The notes under the pieces are model-generated. The model did no database searches, was not told the origin of the DNA, and saw only the letters and a list, made by a program, of their open reading frames with translations. The translations under genes were made by a program, and so were the position numbers. A stretch of 64,000 nucleotides of DNA from assembly GCF_009363695.1 (NCBI RefSeq), contig NZ_CP045403.1, positions 662,001-726,000 on the forward strand, read 5' to 3'. Shown here in pieces: positions 52,904 through 61,278 of this stretch (positions are counted from its first letter, which is position 1; every line of letters begins with the position of its first letter). Origin of the DNA: Bacillus sp. THAF10. Its GTDB lineage: Bacteria > Bacillota > Bacilli > Bacillales > Bacillaceae_I.

Positions 52904-54112
52904 ATGGTACCAATACAGAAAAAAGAAATATTATGGACAAAATCATTTATAATGCTGATGATTGGGAATTTATTTGTCTTTATGTCCTTTCAAATGTTAA
53001 TTCCTACCCTTCCGCCTTATATCAAATCTTTAGGAGCAACAGGTTTTGAGATTGGACTGGTGACCGCGTTATTTTCTATAGGTGCGGTACTAAGCCGGCC
53101 ATTTATCGGTTATATGCTTGAATATAAGGTAAGAAAGCCACTAGTACTCATTGGTGCAGTGGCCCTCCTTTTAATAACCATTATTTATCCGTTGTCGCAA
53201 ATCGTGGTCATTTTCTTGTTGTTCCGTTTTGTTCATGGGTTGGCATGGGGATGGTCGACAACGGTGAATGGGACAGCAGCAGTGGATGTGATTCCGCGCT
53301 CCCGCCTAGGTGAGGGTATGGGCTACTATGGATTGTCGATTACAATTGGGATGATCATTGCCCCAAGCCTTGGGATTTATCTTTATCAAGTAACGACCTT
53401 TTCCAATCTAATCATCGTATCTGGTGTCCTAGGTGTAATTGCTTTATTTTTGCTGGCAATTGTAAACTACCAAACTCCTGAATCGGTGAAGAAGGTGAAA
53501 AAGGAAGATTTGAAGTTTTCCTACTTTGGTTCTCTTATCGAAAAGAACGGATGGTACCCAGCATTCATCACTCTTGTTGCGACGTTTGGGTACGGTTCCA
53601 TCGTGACATTTATCGTCATATTCGGTGAGGAAAGAGGAATTGATCAAATTTTTCTTTTTTATTTAGTGAATGCTATTATGGCTTCCTTGTCACGTCCAAT
53701 AGCTGGGAAGTGGTTTGACAATCATGGTCCTAGAGGGCTTGTGCTTCTTTGTATGCTGTTGGCCTTTGTTGGGATGTGGGTGCTTTCCTTTGCACACTCT
53801 AACCTGTTCATCATTTTAGCGGGGGCATTGTTTGGAGTTGGTTTTGGTTCTTTAATTCCAACGTTACAGTCCTGGACTTTGTCGATGACGCCGGAAAACC
53901 GTCGTGGTGTTGCCAACGGTATGTTTTTCTCTTCCATTGATCTAGGAATTGGACTTAGTGGCGTTGTTTTTGGTCTGCTCGCACAATTTGTACAAACAGC
54001 GACGCTTTTTCAAATTTCAAGTATCTTTCTCTTAGCAGCGATGGTGTTTGCTTGGGTTGAAGGCAGGCGAAGAAAACGAGAGCTCCTAGAAGAGATGAGA
54101 GAGGGAGCATAA
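52904..54112 (+). CDS. Major facilitator superfamily transporter, 12-TM
   Basis: A 402-residue MFS protein; ATG 52904 has AGGAG nine bases before it, while a GTG at 52898 is too close. About 12 helices. Motifs include the helix 2-3 loop (GAVLSRPFIGYMLEYKVRKP) and helix 4 (RFVHGLAWGWSTTV). The substrate is unknown; efflux of a small compound is likely. A strong terminator follows. Confidence 0.88.
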   Translation: MVPIQKKEILWTKSFIMLMIGNLFVFMSFQMLIPTLPPYIKSLGATGFEIGLVTALFSIGAVLSRPFIGYMLEYKVRKPLVLIGAVALLLITIIYPLSQIVVIFLLFRFVHGLAWGWSTTVNGTAAVDVIPRSRLGEGMGYYGLSITIGMIIAPSLGIYLYQVTTFSNLIIVSGVLGVIALFLLAIVNYQTPESVKKVKKEDLKFSYFGSLIEKNGWYPAFITLVATFGYGSIVTFIVIFGEERGIDQIFLFYLVNAIMASLSRPIAGKWFDNHGPRGLVLLCMLLAFVGMWVLSFAHSNLFIILAGALFGVGFGSLIPTLQSWTLSMTPENRRGVANGMFFSSIDLGIGLSGVVFGLLAQFVQTATLFQISSIFLLAAMVFAWVEGRRRKRELLEEMREGA

Positions 54113-54120
54113 CCTTGACG

Positions 54121-54158
54121 CGTTATTTCTGGTATAGCCAGAAATAACGTTTTTTTTT
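54121..54158 (+). terminator. Terminator after the MFS gene
   Basis: A perfect 12-bp stem CGTTATTTCTGG with CCAGAAATAACG and a 5-base loop, followed by nine T. Confidence 0.92.
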
Positions 54159-54200
54159 GGTTGTTTAGGAAATTATAAAAAATATGTCTGTGGATATCTG

Positions 54201-54366
54201 GAACAAAAGTTGCAGCGTCCAGCTCCATGCGCCAGCGACTAGCAAACTTCCCTCGCCTCCTTACGATAAGGCAACATCGAAACGCTAACGCTCTTCGTGT
54301 TTTCTTTATCTCATACGGCTCAGTCCAGTTTGTACGTCGCAAAACGGGCGCATTGCGCTTTTGTTC
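54201..54366. repeat. ~165-bp intergenic element with terminal inverted repeats
   Basis: GAACAAAAG at the left end and CTTTTGTTC at the right end are exact inverses. Inside are CAGCTCCATGCGCCAGCGACT, split by CTTCCCTCGCCTCCTTACGA, and GGGCGCATTGCGC. I recall very similar elements between genes in several Bacillus species. No gene is seen here. Confidence 0.6.
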
Positions 54367-54501
54367 TTGAATTTTACATTGAAGTGCCAATTTTTTCACT
54401 TGAAAAATTATTATTGATATATTCTGTATTTTTAGGTATTTTTTTATGTGAAGCTATTTATTATGCAATTCTAGCTAATCTCAAATTTAGCAGGGGGACG
54501 T

Positions 54502-55887
54502 ATGTTGAAAAAGGACTTTTTTGAACAGTTGTTCTACCAAAGTAGCATTGCACAACTTTTATTTTCAGAAGATTATGAAGAAAAGATAGCGAATGAGGCT
54601 TTTTATACACTTACAGGCTATTCACAAGGAGAATTGACTGTGGAGTATTTACAAAAGCTTCTACATGGATTAAATGTAAAAAATCAAACACAAGCAACCA
54701 TTCCCACGAAAAATGGAAAGAGCAAGGTTTGTTTGATTCACAAGGAAGAGATAACACCGAGTGTTTCTCCGAAAATTTTTCATCTCCAACTTACAGATAT
54801 AACCGAAAAAGCACATAGAGAAAGAATTATTCACTTAATAGCGGACCATTCTCAGGATGTTATTAACCTTCATCGACTGGATGGCTCTTACATTTATACA
54901 TCCCCAGCTGTGAAGGAAGTCATAGGCTATGAACCTCATGAAATGATAGATAAGCTACCACATGATTTTATTCATGAAGAGGATGTTACCCATTGTATTG
55001 AAAAACATATGGAGCTATTGGAGAAAAAGGGACCCGTGATGATGACCTACCGTTTAAAAAGAAAAGATGGCGCCTATGTTTGGTTGGAATCTGCTGTGAA
55101 GCCAATTGTGAATGAAACAACAGGGGAAGTCTCAGAAATTATTTCAATTTCGCGGAATATCGAGAGCAGAATGAAGGCAAGTGAACTTCTTGAGAAATCA
55201 AAAAAACTCGCTATCATTGGCAGAATGTCAGCAGCACTAGCCCATGAGGTTCGTAATCCCCTCACGCCGATCAAAGGCTTTATTCAGCTTTTTCAAGCAA
55301 CGAAAGAGTATAACGAGGAGTATGGGAAAATTATTTTAACGGAGTTAGAAAGGGTAGAAAACATCATTTCTGAATTTTTGACCTTGTCAAAGCCTCACCA
55401 TGAGAGGGTGGGTGAAGTTGACATCGTAGGAACTGTAAAGAAGGTCATCAGGCTATTAAAAACAGAAGCATTGTTGGAAAATAAAACGATTCAATTTATA
55501 TATGATTCAAAAGAGAAATTCTTCATTCAGGGTGACCTAACTACGGTTAAACAGGTGTTTGTCAATGTCATTCAAAATGCTTTAGACGCCATTTCGGCAA
55601 AAACTGGTCTTATCACTATAATTGTGGAAAAGGGTCAGGAGAAAAATGTTTGCATTAAAGTGAGGGATAATGGGTCTGGCATTGAAAAAGACCGTCTTTC
55701 GATGCTAGGAGAGCCTTTTTATTCAACAAAGGAAAAAGGAATAGGCTTAGGGTTGATGACAAGCTTTCGCATTATTGAAAACCATAAAGGAAAAATTGCT
55801 TTTACTAGTGATTTAGGAAAGGGAACAGAGGTTAGCATTCACCTGCCCCTGATGACATCCCTTTCTACACCAAGCCCGCAGCTTTGA
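54502..55887 (+). CDS. PAS-domain sensor histidine kinase (sporulation-kinase-like)
   Basis: A 461-residue protein without membrane helices. A first PAS-like segment (residues ~10-110) and a second clear PAS/PAC unit (residues ~115-235: LHRLDGSYIYTSPAVKEVIG, RKDGAYVWLES) precede the kinase core. The phosphoacceptor His is in HEVRNPLTPIKGFIQLF, the N-box in NVIQNALDAIS, and DNGSGIEKDRL with GIGLGLM form the ATP site. This arrangement is that of cytosolic sporulation kinases feeding Spo0F. No response regulator gene is adjacent. GGGGGA lies before the ATG. Confidence 0.87.
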   Translation: MLKKDFFEQLFYQSSIAQLLFSEDYEEKIANEAFYTLTGYSQGELTVEYLQKLLHGLNVKNQTQATIPTKNGKSKVCLIHKEEITPSVSPKIFHLQLTDITEKAHRERIIHLIADHSQDVINLHRLDGSYIYTSPAVKEVIGYEPHEMIDKLPHDFIHEEDVTHCIEKHMELLEKKGPVMMTYRLKRKDGAYVWLESAVKPIVNETTGEVSEIISISRNIESRMKASELLEKSKKLAIIGRMSAALAHEVRNPLTPIKGFIQLFQATKEYNEEYGKIILTELERVENIISEFLTLSKPHHERVGEVDIVGTVKKVIRLLKTEALLENKTIQFIYDSKEKFFIQGDLTTVKQVFVNVIQNALDAISAKTGLITIIVEKGQEKNVCIKVRDNGSGIEKDRLSMLGEPFYSTKEKGIGLGLMTSFRIIENHKGKIAFTSDLGKGTEVSIHLPLMTSLSTPSPQL

Positions 55888-55904
55888 TAATAGATGCCTG
55901 CGGG

Positions 55905-56864
55905 TTATTCTTTATTCTTTTCCATTTCTTCCATCGTCTCTAGCAAAAGGTCAGGTCGATTGGTGAGGATACCGTCTGCCCCTTTTTCTAGGAGAAGGCG
56001 CATCGTTGGCTTGTCATCAATAGTCCAATAGTGTACCTGTATCCCGCTTCGTTGTGCATCCCAAATGAGCCGTTTATAGGTCAAATCAAGTATACTTTCT
56101 TGCAAGGGCATCTGAAAGGCATCGACACTTGGCGCATAGAGACTTCTAGCAAAAAGCTTGTGGAATATTACAAAGCTAGTAATCTCTTGTCTTCCGCCAA
56201 CTAAGGCAACCTGTCCTTTTGCATAGGATTGAAAGGTAGACAAAATGTCCTGGTCAAAAGAAGCAACAAGCAAGGAGTCCTGACGATTGTATTGTTGCGT
56301 GAGCTCCCAAAGTTTACGAGAGATTTCTTCATATTTTTCGGGAGGATTCGTATCTTTTATTTCGATTTCTATTCGCGTATTAGGAAAGGCTTCAAACATT
56401 TCTTCTACGGTTGGTATGGTAACCTCTTTTCCACGAAAGCTGGTAGCTCCCTCTAAATCGACAAAATGATAGCCAGCATCAAGCTCTTTAATCTCTGCAA
56501 GGGTCAAATCGGCGACGTTGCCAGTTCCGTCTGTTGTGCGGTCCACAGTCGGATCATGAATGGCAACCAGATGTCCATCCTTTGTTATATGAATATCTGT
56601 TTCTAGCACGTCAACTCCCATTTCGACTGCTTGCTCAAAAGCGGCCATGGTGTTAGATGGCGCGAGGAGTTCTCCACCTTGATGGGCAATCACCAATGGT
56701 TTTCCATTGTTTTCAAAAAAAGGCTTCACTGTATTTTTGTTTAAGGGCATAAAGGTGAGTAGCAACCCCACTAACCCAAGTCCGCAAGTGATGAATCCTA
56801 ATGCTGCAAAGCCGCTTCGTTTTTTGTGTGTTTTCTTTCTCGATGGAATCGAAATTTCTGCCAT
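55905..56864 (-). CDS. Membrane-anchored glycerophosphodiester phosphodiesterase
   Basis: A 319-residue protein. A basic N-terminus and one helix (residues ~20-42) anchor it outside the membrane. The catalytic domain shows VIAHQGGELLAPSNTMAAF (usually HRGG and ENT), DVLETDIHITKDGHLVAIHD and IEIEIKDTNP, the metal- and acid/base residues of the GlpQ/UgpQ family. It releases alcohols from glycerophosphodiesters such as teichoic-acid or phospholipid breakdown products. The Arg-to-Gln change in the HRGG motif is unusual. Confidence 0.87.
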   Translation of the reverse strand: MAEISIPSRKKTHKKRSGFAALGFITCGLGLVGLLLTFMPLNKNTVKPFFENNGKPLVIAHQGGELLAPSNTMAAFEQAVEMGVDVLETDIHITKDGHLVAIHDPTVDRTTDGTGNVADLTLAEIKELDAGYHFVDLEGATSFRGKEVTIPTVEEMFEAFPNTRIEIEIKDTNPPEKYEEISRKLWELTQQYNRQDSLLVASFDQDILSTFQSYAKGQVALVGGRQEITSFVIFHKLFARSLYAPSVDAFQMPLQESILDLTYKRLIWDAQRSGIQVHYWTIDDKPTMRLLLEKGADGILTNRPDLLLETMEEMEKNKE

Positions 56865-56887
56865 TTCTTGATCCCCCTATTTTTCTC

Positions 56888-57088
56888 TTTTAAAAGGGCT
56901 CTTTTCTAAAAGGTTGTTGCTATAAACCTGGGTAAAGTCTGATTTAGATTTTTACCAATCTTTATACGAAGAAAATTTGCCACATGTTCTAATCTTCTTC
57001 CACGAAAAGAGCACGACCGCAGCGTTGATTACGGGTGTCTTCATAATACGCAGTAGCAACAAAGTTTAAGAAAACAGCCTTTAGAATA
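56888..57088 (-). repeat. ~200-bp dispersed element, copy 4 (reverse)
   Basis: On the minus strand it matches copy 2 over nearly its whole length, including TTTGTTGCTACTGCGTA, GGTCGTGCTCTTTTCGTGG, AACATGTGGCAA and the TAGCAACAACCTTTTAG end. The hairpin near the right end is decayed. It lies between the glycerophosphodiesterase and HpaB-type genes. Confidence 0.85.
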
Positions 57089-57120
57089 AGTATAAAATAT
57101 TCAGAAAACAATAGGAAGAG

Positions 57121-57152
57121 AAAAAACACCATGCAATCTTCGGGCATGGTGT
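57121..57152 (-). terminator. Terminator of the HpaB-type gene
   Basis: On the minus strand ACACCATGC pairs perfectly with GCATGGTGT and is followed by T-rich DNA. Confidence 0.85.
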
Positions 57153-57158
57153 CTTAAT

Positions 57159-58604
57159 TTATTTTTTGATTCCAAATGTGTTGGCGATATCTTCTACAAG
57201 ATCTTGTCGTTTGTATTCGTGATAAAGTCCCATGGAAAGGCGTGTTGGACATCCGAAGAAAAAGCGCTCATATAAGGTTTGTCTCGAGCCAAATGCACTC
57301 ATGCTCACGTCCCAAGCCAAGCGGAATAGCTTTACCCGTGAGGGAGCTTCCATGGTGGCGGATTGCAAGTACAGATTTATGTCTTCCCGAACGGGAGAGG
57401 AGAAATCCGCCTCAGTTGGAATAGAGACAAGGCCACTGGCACCAAGCAGCTGCAGGATTTCAATCAGCCTTGGGTATATCTTTGGATACTGTACTATGGC
57501 AACCGACAGAGGGGTGACATCTGGTACCATTGTGCCGTGCTTATCAGGCTTTGCATTCGCTTCTGAGGCAAGAAGAAGTGCTTTATGGTTTTCAAGTGCT
57601 ACAATAATTTCACTTATTTTTTCTTTGACATGACCATATTCACCAATAGCGATGGAATCTACGATTAGCTGAGCTACCCCAAGAATGAACTCCGTCTTTA
57701 CAATCTGCCGTGAGACAACCTGATGCGTTACAAGTGGTTTGAAATTACTGAAGGAAAACAGCTTGTTTGCTACTTCAATATTTTCGGCAACAAACACTCT
57801 TTCCCAAGGGACTAGGACGTGATCCATTACAACGATAGAATCCATTTCCTCAAAACGAGAACCCAATGGGTGGTTAAAGGAGGAGGTATCGTAAGAAAAT
57901 GATTCCCTACAAATGAATTTGAGTCCTTCCGTGTTGCTGGGAATGCTAAACGCAAATGCATAGGGCTCTTCAAACATTTTTAGTCCAGAGGTAGATACAA
58001 TGATTTCATCCGTGATACCGCCCTGTGTAGCGAGAAGGCGAGCTCCTTTAATGACAATCCCTTCTGATTTTTTTTCGACAATACGTGCCGTGATTATGTC
58101 ATCATCATCCTCATAATACATGGAGGAGCGGTTAACCTGTGGGGAAATGAATGTATGAGTAAAAGATAGATCGTGTTGCTGTGCATATTCATAGAAGTTT
58201 TTTAAACGTTTAGGAAACTCTGGACCTTGTTCAGCAAGAAGGTGAGCGGAAGAGGCGAGTGCCATGAGAGTGGTGTTTTTGTAGTCAGGTGTGCGTCCCA
58301 TCATCCCAAAGGTAGATTTGGCCCATAGCTGCACCATTTTGCGTCTTTTTTCAAGGTCCTCCTTTGTTTTAGGTGTCATAAAAGAGGTTCCCGTAAGTTC
58401 CCCAGTTGTTTTAGAAACAAATGTCATCAAATCTCGTAGCCGCTCTTCGTTTTGCATATCATACAGGGCCGCCTGGCTTTTCATCACTCCTGAGAAAGCA
58501 GGGTGTTCAGAAATTTTTCCCTTAATTCTCTCCCCGTTATACCATACATTTGCTTTAAGTGAATCAATTCTATCAAGGTATTGTTTGCCTGTAATAATTG
58601 CCAC
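57159..58604 (-). CDS. hpaB: 4-hydroxyphenylacetate 3-monooxygenase, oxygenase component (HpaB/YoaI-like)
   Basis: A 481-residue flavin-dependent aromatic hydroxylase. The start chosen is GTG 58604, eight bases after AAAGGGTGAT and matching the short N-terminus of the family (AIITGKQYLDRIDSL); a GTG at 58613 is possible. Landmarks: FTHTFISPQVNRSS, GARLLATQGGITDEI and the central LGSRFEEMDSIVVMDHVLVPWERVF. It would add a hydroxyl to 4-hydroxyphenylacetate or a similar phenol using FADH2 from a separate reductase (HpaC), which is not nearby. A divergent PLP-enzyme gene starts 137 bases away. Confidence 0.88.
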   Translation of the reverse strand: MAIITGKQYLDRIDSLKANVWYNGERIKGKISEHPAFSGVMKSQAALYDMQNEERLRDLMTFVSKTTGELTGTSFMTPKTKEDLEKRRKMVQLWAKSTFGMMGRTPDYKNTTLMALASSAHLLAEQGPEFPKRLKNFYEYAQQHDLSFTHTFISPQVNRSSMYYEDDDDIITARIVEKKSEGIVIKGARLLATQGGITDEIIVSTSGLKMFEEPYAFAFSIPSNTEGLKFICRESFSYDTSSFNHPLGSRFEEMDSIVVMDHVLVPWERVFVAENIEVANKLFSFSNFKPLVTHQVVSRQIVKTEFILGVAQLIVDSIAIGEYGHVKEKISEIIVALENHKALLLASEANAKPDKHGTMVPDVTPLSVAIVQYPKIYPRLIEILQLLGASGLVSIPTEADFSSPVREDINLYLQSATMEAPSRVKLFRLAWDVSMSAFGSRQTLYERFFFGCPTRLSMGLYHEYKRQDLVEDIANTFGIKK

Positions 58605-58740
58605 TTTTATCACCCTTTGCCCAGATTACTTGTAACAATGTATGCAAGAGAGATTGTCTGATTTACACCTATGCCCATGGTTCATTGAGAAGGGAAAGAA
58701 AAGCATGATATAGTAGGAACAACTAGGTCGGAGGTGCAGG

Positions 58741-59850
58741 ATGATTCAAAAAGTGAAAGAATTAGACACCCCATCATTATTATTAGATAAGAAAAAACTA
58801 TGGACTAATATCGAGAAGATGAGTCAGTTTGCCAACGAGCATAACGTTAAACTTCGTCCCCATATCAAAACTCATAAATCGGTAGAGATTGCAAAGCTAC
58901 AGCTTGCCTATGGAGCAACAGGGATTACCACTGCAAAAATAGCAGAAGCAGAAGTGATGGCAGAGGCAGGTATTCGTGATATGTTAATTGCCTACCCAAT
59001 CTCCAGTTCTCAAAAAATAGGGCGGGTACTTGGATTGTTGAACAAAGGTGTAGACTTAAAAATTGCCGTCGACAGTCTTGAGCAAATCAAACTGCTTCAA
59101 AAGGGCTTAGAAAAAAGTGGTCATCGTCTCGAGGTTTGGATTAAAGTGGATTCCGGATTAAATCGTTGTGGAGTAAAGCCCGGACGTTCAGCTGCCGAGC
59201 TTGCGCAAGCAATAGTATTTTTATCATCCTTAACACTAGGCGGAATCTTCACTCATGCTGGACATTCTTATGGAGCAAAAAACCATGAGGAACAAGAGCG
59301 TATCGCTTTACAAGAAGCAGAAGCAGTTCTGCAAAGTGCAGAGGCGTGTGAAAAAGCGGGAATTTCAATCCCTGTTCGAAGTGTTGGTTCTACACCAACG
59401 TATCGGCTTTCAGGCAAGATTTCTGGTATCACCGAGGTTCGTCCGGGAAATGCCGTCTTTTTTGATGCGATCCAGGTTGGCTTAGGTGTTGCGGGCATCG
59501 AGGAGTGTGCTTTGAGTGTACTTACATCCGTAGTTGGTGTACATGAGGACAGGGTTGTTATTGATGCCGGTAGTAAAACGTTGTGTCTTGATAAAGGTGC
59601 ACATGGGTTAGATTCTGTAAAAGGCTATGGCCATGTGGTTGGTCATCCTGAATTAATCATCGAACGGCTGTCAGAAGAGCATGGGGTGATTACATTTTCC
59701 TCCAAACCTGATATCAAGTTGAATGATAAGCTTTTGATTGTTCCAAACCATGCATGTACGGTGGCAAATATGTTTGATGAATATATTGTTATTGAAGGGG
59801 AGGATGTGGTGAATAGATGGAGAGTTGATGCGCGAGGCATGCGGACATAA
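58741..59850 (+). CDS. PLP-dependent D-amino-acid enzyme, D-threonine aldolase/D-serine dehydratase family
   Basis: A 369-residue fold-type III enzyme. The N-terminal TIM-barrel begins with LDTPSLLLDKKKL and carries the PLP-lysine segment LRPHIKTHKS; a second region RPGNAVFFDAIQ and the C-terminal metal motif PNHACTVANMFDEY follow. The HxC metal pair (not HxD) points to the D-serine-dehydratase branch rather than D-threonine aldolase (recalled from enzyme structures). It would remove D-serine or D-threonine. A GGAGGTG site precedes the ATG. A bidirectional terminator follows. Confidence 0.82.
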   Translation: MIQKVKELDTPSLLLDKKKLWTNIEKMSQFANEHNVKLRPHIKTHKSVEIAKLQLAYGATGITTAKIAEAEVMAEAGIRDMLIAYPISSSQKIGRVLGLLNKGVDLKIAVDSLEQIKLLQKGLEKSGHRLEVWIKVDSGLNRCGVKPGRSAAELAQAIVFLSSLTLGGIFTHAGHSYGAKNHEEQERIALQEAEAVLQSAEACEKAGISIPVRSVGSTPTYRLSGKISGITEVRPGNAVFFDAIQVGLGVAGIEECALSVLTSVVGVHEDRVVIDAGSKTLCLDKGAHGLDSVKGYGHVVGHPELIIERLSEEHGVITFSSKPDIKLNDKLLIVPNHACTVANMFDEYIVIEGEDVVNRWRVDARGMRT

Positions 59851-59854
59851 ATAA

Positions 59855-59886
59855 CAAGGTGCCACAGTCTAACGTGTGGCACCTTG
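59855..59886. terminator. Bidirectional terminator between convergent genes
   Basis: CAAGGTGCCACA pairs perfectly with TGTGGCACCTTG across an 8-base loop. Confidence 0.85.
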
Positions 59887-59892
59887 TTGATT

Positions 59893-61278
59893 TTATTCAG
59901 AAGCATATACGGCTGCAAGTTCGTCCCAGTAAGTACAAAGTGCTAAAAGTCCTTTGTCGAAGTTTTTCAACTTGAAGTTTTCGTTTGGTGCATGCACATT
60001 GTCTGACGGGAGGCCAAAGCCCATCAGGACAATTGGTGCTTGAAGCTCTTGGTCAAGTGTGGATACGATTGGTAGCGAGCCTCCTCCTCTTGTAAAGGAG
60101 GTCGGTACGTGCCACACCTTTTCCAATGCACGCCCAGCTGCTTGAATGGCAGGGTGATGAAACGGTGTGACAAATGGTGCTCCTTTATCAAAAAGCGAGA
60201 CAGTTACTTCTACGCCGGTTGGAGTGTGTTTATTTACATGCTCCTGTAGCAGTGCGAGCATTTCATCAGGGTCTTGGTCAGGCACTAATCGGCAGGTGAT
60301 TTTTGCATGCGCTTCTGAAGGAAGAACCGTTTTTATGCCTTCTCCTTGAAAGCCGCCATACACTCCATTGACTTCAAGCGTCGGACGAACCCAAACTCGC
60401 TCGAAAAAAGTATAATCCTTTTCGCCGTAAAACTCTTCCACCCCAACCTCTTGCTTGACTGCTGGTTCATTAAAGCCAAGGTTCTTAAAGGCGGTTCTCT
60501 CATCATCTGAAAGAGGAACGACCTTATCATAGAAGCCGTCGACTGTGACAACCCCATCTCCATTGTGGAAGGATTGCAAAATTTCAACAACAGCATGGAT
60601 GGGGTTTGCTATTGCTCCCCCGTAAAGACCGGAGTGGAGATCGCGCTTCGGTCCTTTTACATCAAGCTGAAAGCCGCACATTCCCCTTAGCCCATAACAG
60701 ATGGTTGGTTTGTCCTCTTCCACCATAGACGTATCGGAAACGACAATGATATCTGCGGCCAGCATCTCTTTTTTTTCTGCGATAAATGCAGGCAGGTTTG
60801 GACTGCCGACCTCTTCTTCTCCCTCAATACAAAATTTAAAATTGAACGGAAGGGTGCCCGTTGTTGCCAGTACAGCTTCTAATGCTTTGATATGCATAAA
60901 GGTTTGCCCTTTGTCATCACTTGCACCGCGAGCATAGATGCTGTCAGCACGTACTTCTGGCTCAAAAGGAGGTGTCTCCCATAGATGCATAGGATCAACT
61001 GGTTGTACGTCATAGTGGCCATAGATTAATACGGTTGGTTTATCCGGAGCTTTTAACCATTCCCCATAAACAATCGGATGGCCCTTTGTTTCGAATAAGG
61101 TGACCTGTTCCATGCCAAGTGTTCGAAGACTATTTGCGATCCATTCTGCAGCCTGCCTTGTGTCACTCTTATGGGCAGGTAATGCGCTGATGCTTGGGAT
61201 CGTCAATAGACTTTTTAGTTCTTCCAAATGCTTTTCTCGATGCTCTTTTAAATAGGTGGAAATAGTCGCTGTTGTCAT
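59893..61278 (-). CDS. M20-family dipeptidase (ArgE/DapE/CPG2-like)
   Basis: A 461-residue zinc peptidase. The metal ligands are visible in YGHYDVQPVDP, ARGASDDKGQTF and CIEGEEEVGSPN, and a dimerisation insert sits in the middle. It hydrolyses dipeptides or N-acyl amino acids in the cytosol. Its start overlaps the stop of the upstream amidase gene by 4 bp (ATGA), so the pair is one operon: amide and peptide hydrolysis together. GAGGAAGGGG lies before the ATG. Confidence 0.9.
   Translation of the reverse strand: MTTATISTYLKEHREKHLEELKSLLTIPSISALPAHKSDTRQAAEWIANSLRTLGMEQVTLFETKGHPIVYGEWLKAPDKPTVLIYGHYDVQPVDPMHLWETPPFEPEVRADSIYARGASDDKGQTFMHIKALEAVLATTGTLPFNFKFCIEGEEEVGSPNLPAFIAEKKEMLAADIIVVSDTSMVEEDKPTICYGLRGMCGFQLDVKGPKRDLHSGLYGGAIANPIHAVVEILQSFHNGDGVVTVDGFYDKVVPLSDDERTAFKNLGFNEPAVKQEVGVEEFYGEKDYTFFERVWVRPTLEVNGVYGGFQGEGIKTVLPSEAHAKITCRLVPDQDPDEMLALLQEHVNKHTPTGVEVTVSLFDKGAPFVTPFHHPAIQAAGRALEKVWHVPTSFTRGGGSLPIVSTLDQELQAPIVLMGFGLPSDNVHAPNENFKLKNFDKGLLALCTYWDELAAVYASE

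Noticed and set aside
52640..53049. Small Cys/Phe-rich frames between the aldehyde dehydrogenase and MFS genes
   Set aside because: They have no ribosome binding sites, overlap a degenerate repeat element, and one runs into the MFS gene.
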